Shown one piece after another: positions 33,001 to 40,464 of a stretch of DNA of 44,437 nt. The notes under the pieces were generated by a model. It was given only the letters and a program-made list of their open reading frames with translations, made no database searches and had not been told where the DNA came from. The DNA lies in the NCBI GenBank assembly GCA_947478465.1, contig CANJWH010000023.1, positions 1 through 44,437 on the forward strand, in the 5' to 3' direction. The stretch's first letter is position 1, and each line of letters starts with the position of its first letter. The stretch comes from Bacteroidota bacterium. GTDB lineage: Bacteria; Bacteroidota; Bacteroidia; SXHM01. The translations under genes and the position numbers were made by a program.

Positions 33001-33459
33001 AATATTTGCAATGCCAAACGGACCTGCAAGATTATTTCCGCTGCCATGGTTTACATCACCATTCTGCATAATGGAAATGTGGTCGGCACCGGGGTCCCAG
33101 CCATTCTGGTAGGTATCTATTTCCACATCTAAGGAAGGTGAAATGCCTGCATAACCTAAACCGCCTCCGCTACCACCAACAGTAGTACTTACAGGTTGAA
33201 GAACGAAGGCAATACCATCGGCACCGCCATCATTACATCCCAGAAATACATCAAAATAAAAATCAAAAGGGATGGATAAATCAATCTGATTAAGGTTCCA
33301 TACCGAGCCACTCTGACCACCTGCATTGGGTGTAAGCTGATAACAGTTGCAGGAAATCTGTGAGGCATTGCCGTTTACAGCATATTGTGCCGAGGCAGGA
33401 ATGCAGCAAACGATAAGCACTACGCAGAAAAAAGTAGCCTTTATCAATCGTATTAACAT
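30037..33459 (-). CDS. T9SS type B surface protein with L-type lectin domain and nine PKD domains
   Basis: 1140 residues with signal peptide ending near ASAQ (about 25). Residues about 27-220 are an L-type lectin-like domain (DGGADGIAFVLQP, LDVEIDTYQNG, ADHISIMQNGD, VYLDGVLIASY), then a PKD domain, an Ig-like unit, eight more PKD domains of about 82 residues each (typical WDWDFDDGT or WNWNFGDGT cores with a TYTVSLTVTS strand), and a CHU_C domain starting YIPNTFTPNEDGNND and containing YNRWGEQVFASFDED. The whole looks like an adhesin that binds glycans at its tip and is held at the cell surface through the CHU_C end. A -7 element (33465-33472) is 5 bases ahead of the ATG. Confidence 0.88.
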   Translation of the reverse strand: MLIRLIKATFFCVVLIVCCIPASAQYAVNGNASQISCNCYQLTPNAGGQSGSVWNLNQIDLSIPFDFYFDVFLGCNDGGADGIAFVLQPVSTTVGGSGGGLGYAGISPSLDVEIDTYQNGWDPGADHISIMQNGDVNHGSGNNLAGPFGIANIEDCAYHALRITWDPATNSFNVYLDGVLIASYTGDIINNIFGGNPSVYWGFTAGTGGSTNDQRFCVAINPVILIAPSNNCLGVATNFNDQSYSPIGPITSWLWDFGDGTTSTDQNPSHTYLTAGNFTVSLTVTDINGCSEAVTTAVTIFAAATANAGADDAFCDGSNVTLNGSGGGNYQWTPNTGLSDDLIANPVANPAATTTYTLTVTDVNGCQGTDDVIITVNPLPTPDFSSTSECMGTATQFTDLSTITSGTINQWDWDFDDGTNSASQSPPHIYAADGTYTVSLTVTSAANCSSTINQQVTVYPVPVADFSSTSVCAASVTDFTDLTLINTGLIATWNWNFGDGTAPSTDINAQHIYSVGNTYNVTLSVVSDFGCTDAITQPVTVYHVPVADFTATDACLGDISTFTDNSTIPVGTITGWVWSFGNGIFSVAAQDTVYQYLAPGNYTVGIQVTSSDGCTDTETGPLTVSDLPVADFSFTDICQNETAVFVDESTIPTGNISQWEWDFDDGSAVFVGAAPPAHSFPDWGGYDIQLIVTSGGTCKDTITQTIGVYPTPVPVFVATTECLGTETVFTDLSDIAFGGVESWTYNFDDNGVITNNANPLYTFSTYGTFDVSLTVASDFGCEEDTIITVRVHPVATADFSATSVCLNETTAFTDESTIPQGTIIAWDWNFNDGGTSTLQNSFHTYQNAGIFNVNLTVTSDSGCVADTILPVEVFPLPDVDFTSDILEGCQPLPVNFTDLSVVAPGYNIVWWLWEFGDLTTSSVQNPLHVYDTAGVFDVILQAKTSNGCTVTDTSYSMITVYPKPVASFTATPERTEIIYPYIEINDLSSGANQWQYDFGDNTNSPLQQPSHNYPDTGTYIIQQIVTNQFGCKDTAYFTVYIDPSFTFYIPNTFTPNEDGNNDYFYGTGIGITGYEMRIYNRWGEQVFASFDEDVKWNGVIEKSQLLATQDVYTYTFRVKDFYDTWHTYRGRVTVLSGKPQ

Positions 33460-33464
33460 TGCTT

Positions 33465-33472
33465 CAAATATA
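33465..33472 (-). promoter_or_regulatory. -7 element of the lectin-PKD gene
   Basis: TATATTTG on the minus strand, a perfect TAnnTTTG, ends 5 bases before the ATG at 33459, giving practically no leader. No TTTG is found 20 bases further upstream. Confidence 0.4.
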
Positions 33473-33544
33473 CGGAATAATGGGCTAAGTGGTTGGGGAG
33501 AGGCGGTGAATTATGAATAGCGGGGTGTGGAAAAGGGTTGGATG

Positions 33545-33573
33545 CTTTTACCACTAAGGGCACGAAGGGCAAC
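33545..33573. repeat. TTACCACTAAGGGCACGAAGG repeat copy
   Basis: CTTTTACCACTAAGGGCACG followed by AAGGGCAAC, just downstream of the stop of the truncated gene. It matches the arms of the 90-bp element at 9692-9781 (TTTTACCACAAAGGGCAC). Only a single arm is present. Confidence 0.55.
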
Positions 33574-33581
33574 AGCCTATT

Positions 33582-33985
33582 CTACTCCCCCGCCAACACC
33601 GTTACCTTACCCCTGTAAGTATGAGCATTACCGAACACATCCGTAATCCGGAAAGCATACACATACACATCCTGCGCGGCTAATTGATTGGTTTTGGTGA
33701 TAACCCCGTTCCACTTTTCATTTTCATCAAATGCGGCAAACACTTGTTCGCCCCAGCGGTTGAAGATGCGCATTTCGTAAGCAGTAATTCCTATGCCTGT
33801 TCCGAAGAAATAATCATTTTCGCCATCGGCATTTGGAGTAAAGGAATTTGGGATGTAAAAGGTAAAGGCTGCATCTATGTTAACAATGCGCTGAATAGTG
33901 TCTTTACAACCAAACTGATTGGTGACAATTTGTTGAACAATATATGTTCCTGTGTCGGCATAGGAATGCTGCGGGTTTTGACAAA
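33582..33985 (-). pseudogene. Truncated PKD plus CHU_C gene fragment
   Basis: From about 33985 down to TAG at 33582-33584 the minus strand reads QNPQHSYADTGTYIVQQIVT, then QFGCKDTIQRIVNID, then a CHU_C domain from FYIPNSFTPNADGEN to TYRGKVTVLAGE. This is the end of a type B surface protein closely similar to the end of the neighbouring lectin-PKD protein (QQIVTNQFGCKDTA, FYIPNTFTPNEDG, RIYNRWGEQVFA). Everything 5' is missing: no start codon or signal peptide, and the reading frame enters the 3' end of hbd in another frame. ATG 33773 would start inside the CHU_C domain, so it cannot make a sensible secreted protein. Confidence 0.8.
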
Positions 33986-33987
33986 CC

Positions 33988-34875
33988 TTACTTCCTGAAG
34001 TTATCCGCCACCACCAAGTCCTTAGAACCTGCTGTGTATTTATAAAAACCGCTTCCTGATTTTACACCAAGATTGCCGGAAACAACCATATTCACTAATA
34101 AAGGACAAGGAGCATATTTCGGATTGCCCAAACCTTCATGCAACACACGCATGATAGAAAGACAAACATCCAGACCAATAAAATCAGCTAATTGTAAAGG
34201 CCCCATCGGGTGAGCCATGCCCAGTTTCATTACCGTGTCTATTTCTTCAACGCCAGCAACACCTTCCTGCAGTGAAATGATGGCTTCATTAATCATCGGC
34301 ATCAATATTCTGTTCGCCACAAATCCGGGATAATCATTTACTTCAACCGGAACTTTACCGAGTTGTTTTGATAAATCAAAAATAGTTTTGGTTACCACAT
34401 CAGTAGTAGAGTATCCGCGAATTACTTCCACTAATTTCATTACCGGAACAGGATTCATAAAGTGCATACCAATTACCTGTTGCGAGCGCTTGGTAACCGA
34501 TGCAATCTTTGTGATAGAGATGGAAGATGTATTGCTCGCAAGTATTGTTTCTGCTTTGCAGAATTTATCCAACTCACGAAAAATATTCAGCTTCAGTTCT
34601 AAGTTTTCGGTGGCTGCTTCAACAACCAGATCAGCATTCTTTGCACCTTCTTCAATAGAAGTAAAGGTTTTAATGTTGGCCAAGGTTTTCAGTTTTCCTT
34701 CTTCGGTAAGACTTCCTTTTGCAACAATACGGTCAAGGTTTTTACCAATAGTAGCTATTGCCTTATCCAAAGCAGGTTGCGAAATATCAATGAGCGAAAC
34801 AGAGAAACCTGTTTGTGCAAAAACATGGGCAATACCATTGCCCATAGTGCCGGAGCCTATTACTACAATATTCAT
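33988..34875 (-). CDS. hbd: 3-hydroxybutyryl-CoA dehydrogenase
   Basis: NAD(P)-dependent oxidoreductase interconverting acetoacetyl-CoA and 3-hydroxybutyryl-CoA. 295 residues, normal for the family. The dinucleotide site is IGSGTMGNGIAHVFAQTG (6-23), followed by NTSSISIT (115-122), HFMNPVPVMKLVEVI with catalytic His138, and NRILMPMINEA. Its ATG follows the stop of the upstream lipoprotein gene with no bases between. The 3' end abuts the truncated PKD/CHU_C fragment, but the C-terminus GSGFYKYTAGSKDLVVADNFRK looks complete. It may serve butyrate-level steps together with the fad genes and IcmF. Confidence 0.93.
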   Translation of the reverse strand: MNIVVIGSGTMGNGIAHVFAQTGFSVSLIDISQPALDKAIATIGKNLDRIVAKGSLTEEGKLKTLANIKTFTSIEEGAKNADLVVEAATENLELKLNIFRELDKFCKAETILASNTSSISITKIASVTKRSQQVIGMHFMNPVPVMKLVEVIRGYSTTDVVTKTIFDLSKQLGKVPVEVNDYPGFVANRILMPMINEAIISLQEGVAGVEEIDTVMKLGMAHPMGPLQLADFIGLDVCLSIMRVLHEGLGNPKYAPCPLLVNMVVSGNLGVKSGSGFYKYTAGSKDLVVADNFRK

Positions 34876-35376
34876 TTAGATTAACCGCTTTGCAGTAAAC
34901 GTTCCGCCAGTAATTACTTTAATATTTAATGTATCAAAAGGAACACCTCTGAAATTTCCGTTGAATGTTCCGGTGTAGGTTTCAATTCCATCTTGGATTG
35001 ATTTACTCACATTCAGTGTTCCTGTGTTTGCATCAAAAACACCTCCGCCAACTTTATAATCCTGAAAACGCAACACAGTGCCACTCGCAAATGGATTTGC
35101 AATAACGGTATCTGTATTAGTAAAATATGGAAAAGTGAAAAAGAAATGAGAAGTATCTGCTGCGCTGCTACTTGAGATACTGAGGGTAGTAACTCCGCCT
35201 GAAACAATAACAACGGCTCCTACATTGTCGGCTTCGGCATCCCATGCTACCCCATCAATTACGGCATGAAAACTTCCGTTAAGAATATTGGGATCGTTAT
35301 TATCATCATCGTTATTATGACAAGCAGTGATTGAAATGATTGCGGTAAAAATACCGAGGTAAATAAGTTTATTCAT
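34876..35376 (-). CDS. Lipoprotein with acidic Asn/Asp tether
   Basis: 166 residues with lipoprotein signal (LGIFTAIISITAC, Cys19), followed directly by HNNDDDNNDPN; an acidic stretch just after Cys is a surface-export signal of lipoproteins in several Bacteroidota, so it may be surface exposed. The mature domain is beta-rich (GSFHAVIDGVAWDAEADNVG, TLSISSSSAADTSHFFFTF, GTFNGNFRGVPFDTLNI), resembling the DUF6252-type family of small Bacteroidota lipoproteins. Its TAA is immediately followed by the hbd ATG. Function unknown. Confidence 0.72.
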   Translation of the reverse strand: MNKLIYLGIFTAIISITACHNNDDDNNDPNILNGSFHAVIDGVAWDAEADNVGAVVIVSGGVTTLSISSSSAADTSHFFFTFPYFTNTDTVIANPFASGTVLRFQDYKVGGGVFDANTGTLNVSKSIQDGIETYTGTFNGNFRGVPFDTLNIKVITGGTFTAKRLI

Positions 35377-35401
35377 TAGTTAGTTTTTTTGAAATTTCGG
35401 A

Positions 35402-35431
35402 CGAAGATAGAAGAGAATTATTAATTGACAA
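35402..35431 (-). promoter_or_regulatory. Promoter of the lipoprotein-hbd pair
   Basis: On the minus strand TTG (35431-35429), 19 bases, TATCTTCG (35409-35402), one mismatch from TAnnTTTG, 25 bases ahead of the ATG at 35376. The -33 TTG lies inside the repeat at 35421-35486, so the promoter may have been partly formed by it. Confidence 0.5.
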
Positions 35432-35486
35432 TTGATAATTAAAAGTGGATAATTACAAACATTTTCAATTGTCAATTATCCATTTA
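35421..35486. repeat. Inverted repeat of the AATTGACAATTGATAATT family
   Basis: TTAATTGACAATTGATAATT (35421-35440) plus AAAAGTGGATAATTA is partnered, inverted, by CAATTGTCAATTATCCATTTA (35466-35486), which runs into the CvfB-like stop codon at 35484-35486. Same words as at 37606-37656 and the coding copy at 18203-18238. Confidence 0.7.
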
Positions 35487-36134
35487 TTTTTTCACCAAAT
35501 GCACCCCATCATCCTTCAGCTCCACCAACTTTAATTTATAAAGCGTGCCTATTGCTTTTTTAAACAGCTTTTTGCTGATGCCCAGTGTATCGTAAATTTC
35601 ACCGGGCTGTGATTTATCCGTAAGCGGAAGAAAGCCTTTTTTCTTTTTCAGTATATCCAATATTACAACCGTGTTGTCAGTAATAGCGGCCACACCTTGC
35701 TTTTGCAGGGCTACATCTACCTTTCCTTCTTCTGTTATTTTTTTGATGTAGCCCTTTACACGGTCGCCCGGATGGATGTCTATAAAAACCTCATTACTAT
35801 AAAGCAGCCCCGCATAGCGGCTGTTAATAATACAACTCATGCCTATCTGTGTGTGGCGTGTAATCAGTAAATCCACTTCCTGATTAGGTTGCAGTTCGCT
35901 TACATCGCGGTCCAGAAAATCTTCAATTTTCGCGCTCCCCGTAAATCCTTTTTCCGTTTTGTCCTGCAACACTACTACATGGCTTTCGCCCTCTTCCAGT
36001 TTTCCGCGCTGCTCATACAGAGGAACATACACCTCCAGCCCGTCATCATTCAGCGCAAGTGATGCGCCATCAGCATTTATACGTAATACTTTAAGGTAAA
36101 GAAAATCGCCTGTTTGGGGTTGGTTGGTGGTCAT
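35484..36134 (-). CDS. S1-domain RNA-binding protein, CvfB-like
   Basis: 216 residues: two S1-like beta-barrels (about 8-65, LYLKVLRINADGASLALN; and about 70-150, GSAKIEDFL, GYIKKITEEGKVDVALQ), then a basic segment KKKKGFLPLTDKS and a winged-helix-like C-terminus (PGEIYDTLGISKKLFKKAIGTLYKLKLVEL). This is the order of CvfB/COG2996, a regulator acting on RNA in Gram-positive bacteria. The product is shorter than the about 280-300 residues usual for the family, apparently lacking one S1 unit. Between a sugar transferase and the lipoprotein-hbd pair. Role here unknown. Confidence 0.82.
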   Translation of the reverse strand: MTTNQPQTGDFLYLKVLRINADGASLALNDDGLEVYVPLYEQRGKLEEGESHVVVLQDKTEKGFTGSAKIEDFLDRDVSELQPNQEVDLLITRHTQIGMSCIINSRYAGLLYSNEVFIDIHPGDRVKGYIKKITEEGKVDVALQKQGVAAITDNTVVILDILKKKKGFLPLTDKSQPGEIYDTLGISKKLFKKAIGTLYKLKLVELKDDGVHLVKK

Positions 36135-36179
36135 GGTGTATTTTAAAGAACGCGTAAGGTAGTGATTATTAAGGAAGAA

Positions 36180-37598
36180 CTACTTTCCTTTTCCACGGAT
36201 AACTGTAAGAACAGTATAAATAAGAATTTTAAAGTCCACCGCCAGCGTCATGTTCTCGATATAAATCAAATCGTATTTCATCCGCTCCAGCATCTGCTCT
36301 ACGTTTTCGGCATAACCGAACTTAACCATACCCCATGAGGTAATACCCGGGCGCACTTTGTGCAGGTGTTTGTAGTGCGGGGCAACGGCAGTTATCTGGT
36401 CAATAAAATACTTGCGCTCGGGGCGCGGACCAACAAGGCTCATATCGCCTTTCAATACATTATAAAACTGCGGAATTTCATCCAGCCGCGTTTTGCGCAT
36501 AAACTTCCCGAATTTGGTGATGCGCGGGTCATGGTCGCTGCTCAGTTGTGGTCTTCCGTTCTCAGCATTCTGTATCATGCTGCGGAATTTATACATGGTA
36601 AACGGCTTGCCGTGAATACCTATGCGCTCGTGACTGTAAAACACCGGCCCCGATGAGGATAGTTTTACCAATATAGCAGTGATAAGATAAACAGGAAACA
36701 GAAACGTAAGCACCAGAGCCGATACAGCAATATCACCAATGCGCTTTAAACTCTTTTGCCATGCTGGCATAATATCCTGCGTAATTTGTATAAGCGGAGT
36801 ACCGTAAATGGTATTCATCTTTACCGAACCCGAAAGAATATCATACATATCGGGAATAATTTTCAGCGTAACGTTGCTCTCTTCAAACTCAGTTATTATG
36901 CCTTGAATTTTATTGTGCTCCGATGATTCCAAAGCAATGATGGCTTCCTCCAGTTCATATTTTTCAATAATATTTTTGATGTCGGCAGCACCACCCAGAT
37001 GCGGAAGTTTATCGTCAAGCAGATGCCCTGTTTTGTTACCGTTGGCATGAATAAATCCAACAAACTTATTTCCGGCCGAAGTACGCTGGCTCTCCAGTTC
37101 GGTAAACAGTTGCAGAGCTTTTTCGTTGCTGCCGATAAGCAAAGTAGGAAAACCGATAACGCGTTTGTGGATGCGGTGTGCCGTGCGTGTAGTTAGTATT
37201 ACACGAAAGATATAGGTGAAAAAGAAATGCAATAAAAACAGCGCAACAAAACTCTGGTAATAGCTTTTGTAGGTATTAATCTCGTCATCCAGAATAAGCG
37301 CAAAGAAAATAATAATCACCCCTATCAGCGTAGTCAGCAAGGTTTGTCCCAATTCTTTCAAACGGCTCTTGCGGTAAATATTACTGTAGGTTCCCTGAAT
37401 AGCATACAACGCAAGCCAGAACAAAGGAACCAATACAAGCCCGGTAAAAAATCTTGAATCAAACTCAACCGGTATCTTCTCACCAAACTTATTCGACTCA
37501 ATAAATGCCTTACGGAAAATAAAAAACAAACTCCACGCACCCGCTGCCGACACTATGTCGAAGAAAAGGTATTTGAGGGTTTGAAGTTTTTTGTTCAT
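36180..37598 (-). CDS. Exopolysaccharide polyprenyl-phosphate sugar transferase
   Basis: 472 residues: N-terminal membrane part of four or so helices (about 10-130), a cytosolic CoA-binding-like domain (about 140-245, with VIGFPTLLIGSNEKALQLF), a further helix near 280-305 (DIAVSALVLTFLFPVYLITAIL) and the catalytic Bac_transf domain with SSSGPVFYSHERIG, MYKFRSM, KTRLDEIPQFYNVLKGDMSLVG and GPRPERKYF. These motifs are the signature of WbaP/WcaJ/PglC-type enzymes that put the first sugar phosphate on undecaprenyl phosphate. Other polysaccharide genes are absent, so this is an orphan initiating enzyme. Donor sugar not predictable. Confidence 0.92.
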   Translation of the reverse strand: MNKKLQTLKYLFFDIVSAAGAWSLFFIFRKAFIESNKFGEKIPVEFDSRFFTGLVLVPLFWLALYAIQGTYSNIYRKSRLKELGQTLLTTLIGVIIIFFALILDDEINTYKSYYQSFVALFLLHFFFTYIFRVILTTRTAHRIHKRVIGFPTLLIGSNEKALQLFTELESQRTSAGNKFVGFIHANGNKTGHLLDDKLPHLGGAADIKNIIEKYELEEAIIALESSEHNKIQGIITEFEESNVTLKIIPDMYDILSGSVKMNTIYGTPLIQITQDIMPAWQKSLKRIGDIAVSALVLTFLFPVYLITAILVKLSSSGPVFYSHERIGIHGKPFTMYKFRSMIQNAENGRPQLSSDHDPRITKFGKFMRKTRLDEIPQFYNVLKGDMSLVGPRPERKYFIDQITAVAPHYKHLHKVRPGITSWGMVKFGYAENVEQMLERMKYDLIYIENMTLAVDFKILIYTVLTVIRGKGK

Positions 37599-37605
37599 TT
37601 CTATT

Positions 37606-37656
37606 TAATTGACAATGGATAATTGACAGTGGATAATGAATGTGTAATTGTCAATT
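37606..37656. repeat. AATTGACAATGGATAATTGACA repeat
   Basis: AATTGACAATGGATAATTGA followed by CAGTGGATAATG (37607-37638), then AATTGTCAATT inverted at 37646-37656. Two direct half-copies and one inverted copy. It lies in the 70-base gap between the lipoprotein gene and the sugar transferase gene on the minus strand. Confidence 0.7.
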
Positions 37657-37669
37657 CTACATTTCCCAT

Positions 37670-38557
37670 TTAGTAAATCAGCTTAATATTATCTACATAC
37701 ACCATCGGTTGCGGATTTCCGTCATCAGGAATAACACCAAAATAAACATTGTAGTTAATTGCGTTTGCAAAAAGGCTTACCTCATTGGTCAGGTTTACAT
37801 AAATCTTATTCCAGTTCTCGCTTTTGTTAATCAAAATTGTTTGCGGCACCTGCTGCGATGCTCCTCCCTGCTCATTTTCAAAAATGCCTATGCGGAAGGT
37901 ATTGTTGCATTTATAATTCAATTCCAGAAAAACAGGAGTGCCTCCTTTCGGTAGCGCATATTCATTAATGGTTTTGCACTCAAACAAAATATGTGGTGGA
38001 TTGCGCATCGCAAAAAGCCCTGAAACATTTCCTTCAAAAACATCGGGTGTTCCGGTTACCCTGTTCAGTGTTGTGTCGCTCATACCTGTCAGTTCAAGCG
38101 TATAGCCCGGACTTTCAAAATCTTCTTTCCATGCAAAAGTTGTTGTAGAATAATAGTGTACATTAGGCTGAAGTGTTATAACACTGTCTGGAAAAAGCTC
38201 GGCAGTAATTTCATAAGGCTGATAAAAAGGATAAGGAATACGTGTTGCTGAAATTCCGTTCATTTTAATTCCTGCATTCACCGTTACTTTGTGACTGCCG
38301 CTTTTAAGAACCGGAACCAAAGCAGGCAATTCATAAGTACCAACCAATTCATCATCTACATACACCCAGGCATCTGTTATCTTGTGAGAATTGGTGCCTT
38401 CCCCTGCATAACTGGTGGTAAGTGAAATTGTATCAATCTGAATATAAGATGGAATTCCTTCTTCGGGGTTAATGACTTCGCAGGAAGGAATCAATGCTGC
38501 CAGAGTAAAAAAGGAAATAGAAAAAAGAAAAAATCTAAAATAATTCACTTTACTCAA
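37670..38557 (-). CDS. Lipoprotein with PEGA-like and concanavalin-like parts
   Basis: 295 residues with a lipoprotein signal (FTLAALIPSC, Cys26) preceded by an aromatic-rich stretch. Residues about 60-105, ITDAWVYVDDELVGTYELPA and SGSHKVTVNAG, look like a PEGA-type surface module; the C-terminal half (FNW-type strands, FRIGIFENEQGG, YVNLTNEVSLF, VYVDNIKL) looks like a concanavalin-type beta-sandwich. The start is TTG at 38557 or GTG at 38548; no ATG precedes the signal. Function unknown. It is first in line with the sugar transferase and CvfB-like genes. Confidence 0.7.
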   Translation of the reverse strand: MSKVNYFRFFLFSISFFTLAALIPSCEVINPEEGIPSYIQIDTISLTTSYAGEGTNSHKITDAWVYVDDELVGTYELPALVPVLKSGSHKVTVNAGIKMNGISATRIPYPFYQPYEITAELFPDSVITLQPNVHYYSTTTFAWKEDFESPGYTLELTGMSDTTLNRVTGTPDVFEGNVSGLFAMRNPPHILFECKTINEYALPKGGTPVFLELNYKCNNTFRIGIFENEQGGASQQVPQTILINKSENWNKIYVNLTNEVSLFANAINYNVYFGVIPDDGNPQPMVYVDNIKLIY

Positions 38558-38567
38558 TGTTCATTTT

Positions 38568-38628
38568 CGTCATGCTGAACTTGTTTCAGCATCTTTTCAT
38601 TAGACCCTGAAATAAATTCAGGATGACG
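38568..38628. repeat. REP-like palindrome, second copy of the CTGAACTTGTTTCAG family
   Basis: CGTCATGCTGAACTTGTTTC to 38594, inverted partner 38602-38628 (GACCCTGAAATAAATTCAGG ending ATGACG). The right arm has more substitutions than the copy at 18480-18540. It lies between the Gfo/Idh gene and the lipoprotein gene, both minus-strand, and could terminate the former. Confidence 0.8.
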
Positions 38629-38656
38629 GGTTACTTAATAAAATTTCAGAGTAGAA

Positions 38657-39652
38657 TTATTTCAATAGCGTGCTGCTGATGTGAAACTTATCAATGATTT
38701 TATATGCTACTTCCAATGCCTTATATCCATCATCAATAGTAACAACAGGCGTTTTATTGTTATTGATGGCATCCGCAAATGTTTCAAGTTCCATTTTAAT
38801 AGCGTTGGTATCCGGTACTTCTGGCGCCTCAAATGTAATTGCTTTTTTTCCTTTTCCAAACCCCAGGTCAATAAACATGGTATCGGGGTTAGGTTCGCCC
38901 TCAATGGATGAAAGACGAATGATATCTGTTTTCTTTTTCAGAAAATCAATGGCTATATAGGCATCACGCTGAAAAATGCGGGTTTTACGCATCTGTTTCA
39001 TTGAAATGCGGCTGGCGGTTAAATTGGCTACACAGCCGTTGTCAAATTCAATACGGGCATTGGCAATATCAGGAGAATCACTTACAACAGCCACCCCGCT
39101 TGCACTGATGCGTCTTATATTAGCTTTCACAATATTCAGTACTATATCAATATCATGAATCATTAAATCCAGCACTACCGGAACATCAGTTCCACGCGGA
39201 TTGAACTGCGCAAGGCGATGTGCTTCTATAAACATGGGTTGCCCGCAATAGGGTTTTGCGGCAAGAAAGGCAGGATTAAAACGTTCCACATGCCCTATTT
39301 GAACAACCGTTCCTGCTTCACGTGCAAGGTTTGAAAGCCTTCTTGCTTCGCCCAGAGTATTGGTTACAGGCTTTTCAATAAAAACGTGTTTTGATTTGCG
39401 GAGAGCAAGAGCTGCACAATCATAATGTGTAACAGTGGGTGTTACAATGTCTATCACATCACAATGTTCCACCAACTCTTTCATGGATTTAAAACTATTA
39501 ACTGAATGAGTTTCCTGCGCTTTCACACTTCGCTCCAGGTCAGGATCATAAAAACCCATCACGGTATAAGCAGGAATTTCTTTCAGCAGTCCAATGTGAA
39601 TCATCCCGAGATGACCCGCACCCAACACTCCTATTTTCAGTTTTTTATCCAT
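38657..39652 (-). CDS. Gfo/Idh/MocA family NAD(P)-dependent dehydrogenase
   Basis: 331 residues with the dinucleotide motif VLGAGHLGMIHI (9-20), IVTPTVTHYDCA, the EKP motif in FIEKPVTNTL (about 93) and HDIDIVLNIV (about 165-175). VVQIGHVERFNPAF matches the GnnA-like group, UDP-GlcNAc 3-dehydrogenases used for aminated lipid A, but the partner aminotransferase is not present, so the substrate remains open. It starts at ATG 39652, 10 bases after a perfect -7 element, and is followed by the REP-like palindrome at 38568. Confidence 0.85.
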   Translation of the reverse strand: MDKKLKIGVLGAGHLGMIHIGLLKEIPAYTVMGFYDPDLERSVKAQETHSVNSFKSMKELVEHCDVIDIVTPTVTHYDCAALALRKSKHVFIEKPVTNTLGEARRLSNLAREAGTVVQIGHVERFNPAFLAAKPYCGQPMFIEAHRLAQFNPRGTDVPVVLDLMIHDIDIVLNIVKANIRRISASGVAVVSDSPDIANARIEFDNGCVANLTASRISMKQMRKTRIFQRDAYIAIDFLKKKTDIIRLSSIEGEPNPDTMFIDLGFGKGKKAITFEAPEVPDTNAIKMELETFADAINNNKTPVVTIDDGYKALEVAYKIIDKFHISSTLLK

Positions 39653-39662
39653 CTGATAAGGG

Positions 39663-39670
39663 CAAAAGTA
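39663..39670 (-). promoter_or_regulatory. -7 element of the Gfo/Idh gene
   Basis: TACTTTTG on the minus strand, a perfect TAnnTTTG, ends 10 bases before the ATG at 39652. No TTTG 20 bases upstream; the nearest TTG is 25 bases away. Confidence 0.45.
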
Positions 39671-39783
39671 GTTCTTAAGCAGGCGGCTTATTTGCCAATC
39701 TCAAGCGTTTTTTAAAGGCTGAGTGTTGAAAACAATCTTAAAGGGCTGCGCAGGTTATTTGCGATAATCCCTACTATTGAGAC

Positions 39784-40431
39784 ATGATTGATACTTTCCG
39801 CCACAAAGGAATGCGCAAGCAGTTGAGACGTGTTCTGCTATTAAAAGGAATAAAGAACATAGCTGTGCTTGATGCTATTGAAAAAATTCCGCGCCATCTT
39901 TTTCTTGACAAGGCTTTTGAAGAACATGCTTATGAGGACAAGGCTTTTCGAATTGGCGCAGGACAAACAATCTCACAACCATATACTGTTGCCAAACAAA
40001 CAGAATTATTAGAACTGAAAAGAAATGAGAAAGTGCTGGAAATAGGCACCGGCTCTGGTTATCAAAGTTCTGTGCTGGCCGAGTGCGGTGCAAGGGTTTA
40101 TTCCATCGAGCGGCAAAAACTGTTACACGATACAGCCCGTCCTTTACTTTCAGAGCTTGGCTACAACATAAAAACATTTTATGGTGATGGTTATCTGGGG
40201 CTTCCCTCCTACGCACCTTTTGATAAAGTTATTGTAACGGCAGGCGCACCTTTCATTCCACCTGCATTGATAGAACAACTGAAAGTAGGCGGCATTCTTG
40301 TAATCCCTGTTGGCGAAGGAAAAGAACAGGTGATGAAAACCGTCACCAAAATTTCAGCTACCGAAGTGGAAATAAAGGAACACGGTGAATTCCGTTTTGT
40401 GCCGCTGCTGGAAGATAAAGCGGGGAAGTAA
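39784..40431 (+). CDS. pcm: Protein-L-isoaspartate O-methyltransferase
   Basis: Repairs isoaspartyl residues in damaged proteins using S-adenosylmethionine. The 215-residue product, within the usual 205-220, has the family's N-terminal IPRHLFLDKAFEEHAYEDKA, the substrate loop GAGQTISQPYTVA (59-71), the SAM motif VLEIGTGSGYQSSVLAECGARVYSIER, and late motifs GAPFIPPALIEQLKVGGILVIPVG. Start ATG 39784. Divergent from the Gfo/Idh gene; the region between has no strong plus-strand promoter beyond a TTATTTGC at about 39759. Confidence 0.95.
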   Translation: MIDTFRHKGMRKQLRRVLLLKGIKNIAVLDAIEKIPRHLFLDKAFEEHAYEDKAFRIGAGQTISQPYTVAKQTELLELKRNEKVLEIGTGSGYQSSVLAECGARVYSIERQKLLHDTARPLLSELGYNIKTFYGDGYLGLPSYAPFDKVIVTAGAPFIPPALIEQLKVGGILVIPVGEGKEQVMKTVTKISATEVEIKEHGEFRFVPLLEDKAGK

Positions 40432-40464
40432 CAAGTAAACCCCAATTCTGTCGCGTAAAAAAAG

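Noticed and set aside
33582-33773. Independent 63-residue protein starting at the ATG of MRIFNRWGEQ
   Set aside because: This ATG is inside a CHU_C domain whose upstream part is still readable in frame to about 33985; the fragment is a remnant.
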